Below are positions 56,145-64,000 of a stretch of 64,000 bases of DNA, one piece after another. The translations under genes were made by a program, and so were the position numbers. Every line of letters begins with the position of its first letter. Position 1 is the first letter of the stretch. Under the pieces are notes generated by a model that saw only the letters and a program-made list of their open reading frames with translations, had not been told where the DNA came from and searched no databases. This DNA comes from Budorcas taxicolor (Eukaryota > Chordata > Mammalia > Artiodactyla > Bovidae): positions 159,760,004 through 159,824,003 of the forward strand of contig NC_068911.1 in NCBI RefSeq assembly GCF_023091745.1, given 5' to 3'.

Positions 56145-56325
56145 TGGCTCAGACAGTAAAGAATCTGCTTCAATTCAGGAGACCTGGGTCGGGAAGATCC
56201 CCCAGAGAAAGGAATGGCTACCCGCTCCAGTGTTCTTGCCAGGAGGATTCCATGCCTGGCATGCTACAGCCCATGGGGTTGCAAAGAGTTGGATACAACT
56301 GAGTGACTAACGCTTTCACTTCTGT
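56145..56325 (+). mobile_element. Bov-tA SINE with perfect 15-bp target duplication
   Basis: GTGGGAACTTTGTGG at 56130-56144 and 56326-56340. The element starts at tggctcagacagtaaagaatc, so the first bases of the tRNA head are missing. Confidence 0.94.
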
Positions 56326-56340
56326 GTGGGAACTTTGTGG

Positions 56341-58909
56341 CCACATCTGTGATGACAGCAGAGTCCCATCAAGTTGAGGACTTAGGCTGGTTCTTCTTTT
56401 TCTCTTTTCAAATAGTGAGCTCCCCACATATCCATCCAGGAAGGAGACTCTCTGGGTTTGGGGAGGAGGATAAGGCAGAAGGAAAAGATGAGATGCTTAA
56501 CATACTCGGTGTGTTAGAAGGAACAGTGATACGGGATTGTGGGAAGGGGGAGAAGAACTCAAACTGCAGTCAGAACACCTGGGTTCCAGTTGCGCTTCCT
56601 CTCGTGCTAGCTTCGTGCCCTCAGGTTTGTCCCTAACTCTCCCCGAGCCTCAGTCTCCTCTTCTGTAAGTTTGGCTTCATGAAATTAGGAATAAAAACTA
56701 ATTGAAATAGGATACCTTACAAGGCTCTCATGAAGGAGTGATTATTTGTTCCTCCACGTGAGTTTTCTACGTGGGCACGTGGCATTTCTGCCCTTGGCTC
56801 AGCCCTGGTTCTCCTCCAGTGCCCCAAGCGGGGGTCCAGAGAGCTTTTGTGCGGGCTGCCCACTTTGAGAGCTGGACCCCTGGAACCTTGACAGTCTGTC
56901 CTCTCTAATTCCTCCCTTCGTGGAACAGCTTTTTCTCTTGGACACTGTGAGTCCCTTTGGGCGTCTGAGCATCTTTCAGCATCCGTGGGCTCGCGCCCTG
57001 TGGCCCGGAGTCAACATGCCACGTTGAGCTCACTTCTGACTCTACCCACAGCCCAGGCCTCCCAGTTCCCTGCCCAGCTGGAACGGGCTGTCACACACTG
57101 GCCCATGCTCATGAGTGCAATTAAGGATGAACTTGTTAAAAACAACTGTCAGAGGAAAAGCAGGATTTGGATCTCATTGTATAAAGCAATTTGAAGCCAT
57201 AAACTAATGGTGATTGGATTCATGAGTTTTTCTGTAATTTCAAAGCGTTTACCACTTTAAACAGAAAGCCCTCTACAAATGTATATGGCGAAAGCTGTAT
57301 CTAGTAAAACTTTTATAGGATTCATAGAATCTCTATGGTAAAAATGTTCTGTGTTTGAACATCATCTTTGGCGAACATTGGTAAAATGATGGATACTTCG
57401 CTGATCAAAAAACCCTGAAGTGGAGTTTACCCGGTGGGAGTGAGTGTCGGGCTTGGCCCACCCCGTTCACTTTTGGGTGGACTAGTCAGAAAATGTTACA
57501 GGAGGTCTGGGAGGGGTGATTCCCTCATGTCTGAAAAGGAAAGGAGAACCACATATGGGTGAGTCTTGGGGTCTCTATCGCAGCGTGGACCAAAAACTGC
57601 CTTCTTAGAAATTTCTGTCTAACCGCTGAAATTCTAGTTGTAGCTCAGCAAACTGACTGTTAGTTTCACACTGCTTTCTCTATCATCTTTTCATCATAGG
57701 TTTAACAGTTGCCACGTCGATATATTACCTGTCAACATCCCCGACACTCGGAGCGTGAGCAGGAGGGATCAACTGTTCACTGGTTTTCCCTCGTGGCTCC
57801 AGCCCCCTTGCCCACCACCCACCCTTAGTGGCTCGGCTAGGACTTCCAGAGTCAGTTGTGTGAGCACCTCAGAGGGCAGTGTTGAGTGTGGTGGTCTGGC
57901 TGTAACATATAGAACTTTTGATGGATGTGGGTGAGGGGAGCAGGCCTTTCAAAGTGAGCTCACAGAGTTAGCAGAGGCTCAGAAGGGAAAAAGTACAGTC
58001 TTTTTGGTCCCTGTGCTTAAAAGTGAATCATTTGTCTGTATCCATCAGTGATGCCCTGCCTGGTTGTCTCATCGTGGACATTAAAGCTCTTTGATTAGTT
58101 AGGCTGCTGGTTCCTTGAGGTCAAGGACTGTTTGTTGGTATTCCTTTATTACCCGCCCCCCCCCCCCCAACAATGCCTGGATCTTCCATTGTTGTTGTCT
58201 TTAATTCAGTAAACTGAAGTGCTTCTGTTATTGCAAATGATTTTCTTGGTCTGTTTGCAGCCCCAAGAAGCTCTTTTCAGTAATGATTTCCATGGTCCTT
58301 CATATGATCTTCACATACTATGCCTGTAGTTTTGTCTGCCTGCCCCGATACTGGTCATTATGGTAACACAGCCTCTGCTCTGTGGGCCATGATGCCCTGT
58401 GGGTGCTTGTGCGTCTCAGGCAGGTGTGATTCCCACTGGCTGGCGAGGTTCAGGAGATAGCAGGTTAGAGGGAGGGAAAGGGAGACCCTCAGGCTCATCG
58501 GGAGACACCTCCGAGCACTTCCAGTGAGGACGTTACAGATAGTCATAAAGTTATTTCTGGGCATTAAGAAAAGATAAACTAAGCCTTTGAGACATTAGGG
58601 AAATTAAATGATGTAAATTATGGAGCATGGTGGGGCGGGGGGGAACCAACATAGAAATGGGAGGATTGTCAAGAAGTTTCAAAATGAGTCAAATTAGCTT
58701 CATGGACTGGACCTCACTAAAAACGCTTACTTGATGTCGCAATGTCATATTGACAGCTGCAGTTGAAATATGTTTGTTTTGTCTCTGTTTCCTGCTAAAG
58801 ATAACGCCCAAGCCATATTCTCCCCCGCCCTTGGAATCTGGGATGCAGAGCCCTGTGAATGTCAGAACAAGGGCAGTGCTTGACTCTACCTTGTGCCTTC
58901 TCTCTTCAG
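56341..58909. other. Mainly unique intron sequence before the last exon
   Basis: 56550-56755 is a sense MIR ('cacctgggttccagttgcgc..gagcctcagtctcctcttctgtaag'). 58090-58200 is an L2 3' end ('tggttccttgaggtcaaggactgtttgttgg'). A C-run lies at 58157-58168. The rest is unassigned. Confidence 0.5.
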
Positions 58910-59004
58910 GAAATCGCAGAAGCAGCTCCCCGGCCTATGGGTTCCGTCTCTCACCAGAAGAAGAAATGAGGAGACAGCGGCTGCACAGATTCGATAGCCA
59001 GTGA
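58910..59004 (+). CDS. RHBDD1: RHBDD1 terminal coding exon with VCP/p97-binding motif and stop
   Basis: Seen: an acceptor (TTCTCTCTTCAG ending at 58909) opens a 95-nt segment that begins in phase 1 and so completes the Gly codon left by the exon at 1577-1720. It reads NRRSSSPAYGFRLSPEEE then MRRQRLHRFDSQ and stops with TGA at 59002-59004. Known: the C terminus of RHBDL4 ends in an Arg-rich VCP-binding motif that recruits the p97 ATPase to pull cleaved membrane proteins out of the ER; the sequence RRQRLHRFDSQ matches that end as I remember it for human. The open frame upstream of 58910 (from 58750) is intron, because it is cut by the acceptor and has no similarity to the family. Phase agreement and family match make the call strong. 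Confidence 0.92.
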
Positions 59005-59985
59005 AGCGACCCAGCCTTGTGAACAAACACGGTCCAGTTGTGCAGTAGTTACCCCCAGACCCTCAGTTTTGTGCAAAAGCAGAGCGGGCACATGACCATC
59101 CCAGTTGCTCACGCTTGCAGTGGCCTGTCATCCTTCGGCCACCATGAGTCCAGTTGATGTCTTGAGCTGGATGACGTCTTGAGACCAGGCTTGTTTTGAC
59201 AGCCCCCAGTTCTCTGGGAATGGCACTTCCGACCTTGTTCTCTTGCAGACAGAAGCTCGGGCGTCTCCACGTGGGGGTCAGTCTCCACGCTCCCATCTCT
59301 CACTGCTGACTCAGTGGAGCCCCTGCTTTGTTATGTCTTTGAAGACCCTGACCTTTGCCCGGAGGTTTATGTTCACCAGCCCAGAAGATCAGGCTCCCCT
59401 CCTGCTCAGTGCCTGACTTGACAGGAAGTGGGGAGCCATCCCTCATCCTCCTGGCACACTGCCATGGTGACTTTCCAGGCACCGGATGTAGCCATCATTG
59501 CAGGATGTCGTCCCAGCCTCCCTCACCCAGGCGCCTTGGTTCCTGGGGTCCCCACGTCTGAGTGGTGTCTGCAGTGAACCTGCTTTTCTCTGATGCCCCT
59601 CTGCCTTCCCAGGATGTGTCAGTGGAAAAGCTTAAGTGAGACCTCGGATGGGAATCCAGTTCCACGCTCCACAACCCGGCAGGTGGCACCGACAACCCAG
59701 CTGCAAGAGCCTCTCCGGGGACGATGTCACATCCTGGGGATGCGACTTGTATTGAACTAACCAGCAGAGCAGCAGCAGGTGCCACGTGCAGAGGAGTGAC
59801 CAGCAGCTTGGTCATGCCGAAATCCTTCCTGAGGAAGTATTTTTTTTTCTCACAAAAGTGCCTTTTAATTGACCACTGTAACAGCCACCCTCCAAGACAC
59901 TCCCCAACGCACAGACCCCAAGTCACTTAAGACATGTTTCCTGGTGCTTGTGTTTCATGAATAAAAGGAAAAGGTCAAATATCAC
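59005..59985 (+). other. RHBDD1: RHBDD1 3' untranslated region
   Basis: About 980 nt follow the stop without a recognisable interspersed repeat, unlike almost every other kilobase here. The end is set by the AATAAA at 59960-59965 and a T/G-rich stretch after 59985. Antisense open frames in this block (for example 59495-59926 on the minus strand) have no family resemblance and are taken as chance. The exact cleavage point is inferred. Confidence 0.75.
59960..59965 (+). terminator. RHBDD1: Poly(A) signal AATAAA of RHBDD1
   Basis: A canonical AATAAA lies 956 bases after the stop codon, followed by TGATGTCTTATGTC as a plausible downstream element. Further AATAAA hexamers near 60307 and 61544 could support longer forms. 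Confidence 0.7.
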
Positions 59986-60813
59986 TGATGTCTTATGTCA
60001 CGGAGATATTTATATTTAAAGAGAGTTAGAAGCAGAAAAGGATCTTCCTCTATGGCTTTATATATGCTTTATATATGGATTTATATAGTTTCCTGATTAT
60101 GAAAGTAATATATATACCTTGTATATGCATAAAGCCAACATCTGGCAGGAAATGCACCCACATATTAACAGAGATTATTTAGGAAGGTGGAGTGCATAGG
60201 ATTTTACTTTCTGTTTTTCACAATTTATATTGTCCTCTTTTTAAAATGTGTGTGTATGTATATGTGTGTACCACTTTTGCAGTAGGGAAACTGATTTATA
60301 TAATAATAAATGAAGAAATATATAATCAGGAAAATGGACTCAAGAATAAGTATTGTGGCTCTGTTGATAAAATTTACAATATAAACAGAAATACAAAAAA
60401 TACATGTGCAATTTAAAAATCACCTGTGTCTCCACCAGGGTTAAGATTTTAAGGATATTGCTTTTTCTGTCTTTGTGTATATTTCACAAATTTGGAGCAT
60501 ACCAACTCTGCAGTTTTGTGCCTGGTTCCTAATCTTAGCTGACCTGGGTGAGACCTTGTCACTTGCATGTAAATGAGCTAACAAACCACATGAGACCTGG
60601 GAGCACTTTGACCTGCCAGCTGGAACAATGTTACCTGAGCTCCTCAGCTTAATTTACGACTGATACAAAGTGACATGCAGCACATTTATAGTATGAATTG
60701 TATCTCTGAGTCTTGCAGCTTCAAACATTTTAAAATGGAAATGTTTAAGCCAAATGTCATTCCTCTTCTCCCAAACTCTTCGAACTTGTTTCCCATGACC
60801 TCTGCTGGTGATG
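59986..60813. other. Intergenic sequence downstream of RHBDD1
   Basis: AT-rich. 60130-60350 may be an old L1-like 3' fragment. No coding similarity. Confidence 0.45.
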
Positions 60814-61036
60814 TGTGCATGCTAAGTCGGTTCAGTCGTGTCCGACTCTTTGCAACCCCATGGACTGTAGCCCACCAGGCTCCTCTGTCCCTGGGATTTT
60901 CCAGGCAAGAATACTGGAGTGGGTTGCCATTTCCTCCTGCAGGGGATCTTCCCAACCCAGGGATCAAACCCAGGTCTCTTACGTCTCCTGTATTGGCAGG
61001 CGGGTTGTTTACCACTAGCGCTACCTGGAAAGCCCC
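60814..61036 (-). mobile_element. Bov-tA SINE
   Basis: Antisense Bov-tA from 'gtgcatgctaagtcggttcagtcgtg' to 'accactagcgctacctggaaagcccc', close to consensus. Confidence 0.92.
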
Positions 61037-62104
61037 CTACTGGGAATAACCTCATTCTTACACTCTGTCTTCTGATAGCACATTGTAAAGGTAATTCTGC
61101 CATTTATGTTTGGCTCTATGATTACTTGTACACAACTGTAGAAAGACATGCCTTCTACACAGGAGCACAGATCATGAATGGCTGTGGAATGAGGTCTTGT
61201 TAACTCCGCACTTTCCAGCTCTCTCACTGCATCGCCCAAAGGCTGGCCCCTGCCTCCCAGTAGAGGCTTATTCAGTGTTGGTTTCTCACCAGAGTGTTAT
61301 TTCAATGCAGTAAAAGTCCAGCCACTGTATATGGAGGTGTTTATATTTTTTATGGCTGTCAAGTCTAGTAATAGTAACTCCTTGCTCTGTTTCACTTGTC
61401 AGATGTAAAGATACCAGAATTGGATTGCAAATGGTGTAACTGTAATAGGCGCACCTTATTTATGGAGTGGATTATCACTAAACTTTACAGATGTGGGAAA
61501 GGTCATTTCAGTTATAAATATAAACCAGTTATCTTAGCACAACAATAAAGATGTTTTAGAAATTATTATAATTATTTTGCTCAGTTAATAGGCTTGCTTG
61601 TCACCGGTGCTTATTATTTTCAATAGCCATCTTATTTTTTCTTCCTACAGTAAGGAATCTCCAAAGTTACACCACAAAACTGAACTAGGGTTGAGAAAGG
61701 CAAACAAAAACCAGTGTATTCAACTAATTATCTCTCAGGCAGTAAGCATTTAGAGCTGGTTTTAAATTTGGTTTCTTTGCTTAATAGTGATTTCCTGGTT
61801 GTCTGTTAAACATTCCCATGCTTTGGCTGTGATCAGTCAACTTAGGAGACCTCTTAATTCAGACTCTCCTTGGTTTTCAAGATGAGGAACCAGTTAAAAT
61901 TGCTCCCTCTTTAGGACCTTGAATGTATTTAGTGCCTATGATTCCAAAGTTGTACATGATTGTTCACAGCCCTTCTGTCCTTTTAAGCTGTCTGTTGTTG
62001 AGGCCTGGACAGTAAAAGGCTGGTTTTTGTAGAATTGGAGCCAATATACATATCCGTCACACGTTCTGCTGCTTGGGAAGTAAGTTAATAATCTGAGTAA
62101 ACAG
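61037..62104. other. Repeat-free intergenic sequence
   Basis: No interspersed repeat recognised. AT-rich, with TAATTA cores such as 'caactaattatctc' near 61722. No coding frame with family resemblance. Confidence 0.45.
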
Positions 62105-62304
62105 AGTTGCTCAGGTGTCCGACTCTATACGACCCTGTGAACTGTAATCCACCAGGTTCCTCTATCCAAGGAATTTTCCAGTCAAGAATACTGCAGTGGA
62201 TTTCCATTTCCTACTCCAGGGGAGATCTTTCCGACCCAGGGATAGAATCAGTGTCTCCTGCTTTGGCAGGCAAATTCTTTACCACTGAGCCACCTGGGGG
62301 ATTA
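62105..62304 (-). mobile_element. Bov-tA SINE, diverged
   Basis: Antisense Bov-tA from 'gttgctcaggtgtccgactctatacgaccc' to 'ttctttaccactgagccacctggggg'. Confidence 0.87.
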
Positions 62305-62432
62305 AAAGACTGAGACCCATCACCAGAAAAGGACAATAAAACCCAGCGGGTATGGCAGACCTGGCCGCCTCCTTCCTTTTCCTTGTTTCTCTTGAAAGAG
62401 TCAGTAAAGAATTGTATTCAATTAATAACTGA

Positions 62433-62648
62433 TGTAAAGAGCTGACTCATTGGAAAAGACCCTGATGCTGGGAAAGATTGAAGACAAAAGGAGAAAGGGG
62501 CAACAGAGAATGAGATGGTTGGATGGCATCACCAACTCAATGGACATGAGTTTGAGCAGGTTCTGGGAGATGGTGAAGGACAGGGAAGCTTGACAGGCTG
62601 CAGTCTATGGGGTCGCAGAGTCGGACACAACTGAGTGACTAAACAACA
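62433..62648 (+). mobile_element. BovB 3' fragment
   Basis: Sense BovB from 'agctgactcattggaaaagaccctgatgctggg' to 'gtcgcagagtcggacacaactgagtgac'. Confidence 0.9.
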
Positions 62649-62654
62649 AGTCAT

Positions 62655-63295
62655 TAAAAAACAAAATCCTATCATCTCTTCCCTTCCCTTCCTATGGATT
62701 ACTGCAATCATTTTCTTTCTGCTTTTGCCCCAGTCTTTTATTTTAGAGTCACAGACTCCCTGCTTAAAATCTCTGTTCATTGCCCCCCTCAATACTTAAA
62801 ATTTGTCTTCACTCAATTCTACATAGCACTGCCCATTAATCTTCCAAAATCTATTTTTGTGATGCCACTCACCATCTCAGTACATTTTCCTCATTTCTCT
62901 GTTGCCAAAGGATAAAGGTCAAACTCATTCGCCTCAACCATGGGGCTCCAGCCAGCCTTTCAGCCTCACCCTCACTTTCCCTAAGGGAGTCTGTGCGAGT
63001 GCTAACAGGTCTCATCGTTGTCCAGGCCACGAGCATTCCTGACCCTGTGGCTTCCATGCAGTAGCCTATTCCTGTCTCTCAGCACATCTAGATCCTCCCT
63101 GTTCTGTCCCCAGAATCATCTGCCCTTGGAGGGTGTTCATCACAGTTTCCACAAGCCGCTTAGAATTGCTAGTTATCATGAAGTGAGAGAAGGTCTCTGG
63201 ATTGTAAGCTTCACAAAGGCAGGACTTTGTGTTTCTGTGCATCTCTTCATAGTACCTGATACAATGTCTGAAGTGTTAAAACCAATAAAGTTTCT
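62655..63295 (+). mobile_element. L2 LINE 3' region
   Basis: Sense L2 order: 'ggattactgcaatcattttc', 'gccactcaccatctcag', 'gtcaaactcattcgcctcaaccatggggctcc', then the end 'ttgtaagcttcacaaaggcaggactttgtg' and 'accaataaagtt'. Confidence 0.7.
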
Positions 63296-63435
63296 GTGGA
63301 GTGAAACACAAGCTCATGTATAACATCACCAGTGGCACCCGTTAGAAGAGGTGCCTATTGCTGCTTGATACTGTTGACTGTGTCTGTTTTCTTGAGTCAC
63401 AGGAAAGAATCACTTGAAAGAAGCTTTTGTCCATG

Positions 63436-63628
63436 TAGTTGTTCAGTCGCTCGGTCTTGTTCGACTCTTTCCGACCCCACAGACTGCAGTACACCAGGCT
63501 TCCCTGTCCACTATCTCCCAGAGTTTGCTCAAGCTCATGTCCGTTGAGTTGGTGATGCCATCCAACCATCTCATCTTCTGTCGCCCCCTTCTCCTGCCCT
63601 CAATCTTTCCCAGCATCAGGGTCTTTTG
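63436..63628 (-). mobile_element. BovB 3' tail
   Basis: Antisense BovB from 'gttgttcagtcgctcggtcttg' to 'cccagcatcagggtcttttgcc'. Confidence 0.9.
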
Positions 63629-64000
63629 CCCATAGAAGCAGAAATATCCAGGCCTTCCCCAAGGTTTACAGATGGTGGGGAGAGGTCTCCATCCTCCTGT
63701 GCCCCGAGCTGGTTTCATGTCATGAATGCTACAATGTAGAGCACAAAACTCAAGATTCCAGGACCTTCACAGGGCATCACCAAGGAGCCCCTGTGGATAC
63801 CACCAGATCTGCCCACTGTTCCTTCGCAGGTGTGTTTGTGTGTCTGTGCACACTGCTTTTCCCCCATGGCATTTTTGACATCTTATTCAGGATCTTCAGA
63901 TGAACTGGCAGTTTGGAATATACGATTTAGACTGTATCAAGGAAAACCAGAACATGACTAGCAGAAATCACTGAATTTGTTTGTAATGCATATTGCTGCT
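63629..64000. other. Unassigned intergenic sequence
   Basis: No repeat or gene recognised up to the window edge. Confidence 0.4.

Larger units (their letters stand above)
1721..58909 (+). other. RHBDD1: Last intron of RHBDD1 (about 57.2 kb)
   Basis: A phase-1 intron bounded by GTAGGG at 1721 and TTCAG at 58907-58909. I found no further coding exon with family resemblance inside it. Its contents are the repeats and unique stretches listed separately. Confidence 0.85.

Noticed and set aside
58750..58909. Upstream extension of the last RHBDD1 exon as a separate coding start
   Set aside because: The frame is open by chance; the acceptor at 58907-58909 and phase agreement with the upstream exon define the exon, and the added peptide is unlike the family.
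59495..59926. 143-codon antisense frame in the 3' UTR
   Set aside because: No family resemblance, and it lies wholly opposite the RHBDD1 3' UTR.
1..64000. CRISPR array, prophage, operon or other prokaryotic system
   Set aside because: Repeats are dispersed SINEs and LINEs with target duplications, not regularly spaced; the window is a mammalian intron and 3' gene end.

Overview
The window is mammalian nuclear DNA from a ruminant, very probably a bovid such as cattle. The sequence is saturated with repeats confined to ruminants: BovB (an RTE-type LINE), its derivatives BovA/BovA2 and the tRNA-headed Bov-tA SINEs, plus CHR SINEs shared by cetartiodactyls and the 3' ends of artiodactyl L1. Older mammalian layers (L2, MIR, MER5A, MaLR-type LTR, hAT fragments) lie underneath. 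No bacterial, viral or plasmid gene organisation is present. Nearly all long open frames are translations of repeats.

The only protein-coding gene I recognise is RHBDD1 (RHBDL4, an ER rhomboid protease), on the + strand. Two of its exons are in the window. The exon at 1577-1720 encodes the ubiquitin-interacting motif. The terminal exon at 58910 encodes the VCP/p97-binding C terminus, stops at 59002-59004 and continues as a 3' UTR to a poly(A) signal at 59960-59965. Between them is one intron of about 57.2 kb. Upstream exons, including the catalytic rhomboid core, lie before base 1. The last 4 kb (59986-64000) is intergenic; from the known mammalian gene order the convergent COL4A4 gene should follow, but I see no collagen coding sequence.

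Layout: 1-1500, Bov-tA, BovB, L1 and BovA2 upstream of the exon; 1577-1720, exon; 1721-13000, diverged repeats and long unique stretches; 13.2-13.9 kb, a duplicated Bov-tA cluster; 15-22 kb, L1 3' ends, a CHR SINE, a long TG microsatellite and a mariner-type palindrome; 22-28.6 kb, dense SINEs, a BovB copy with 250 open codons and a five-element nest built on one L2; 30-35 kb, BovB copies, a second mariner palindrome and an interrupted BovB; 39.3-39.9 kb, a repeat-free block that looks like a conserved enhancer; 44.9-46.6 kb, a BovB/L1 mosaic; 48-56 kb, CHR and Bov-tA SINEs with clear target-site duplications; 58.9-60 kb, terminal exon; 60-64 kb, downstream SINEs, BovB and L2.

I found no undescribed multi-gene system. 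The observations most worth checking are two palindromes resembling ruminant miR-2284/2285 precursors, the symmetric phase of the UIM exon (skipping it would keep frame), several SINE insertions with unusual flanking duplications, a BovB carrying an insert of BovA2 plus about 197 bp of unrelated sequence, and candidate regulatory blocks. Family names of repeats are from pattern memory and their borders are generally good to about 10-20 bp unless a target-site duplication is given.
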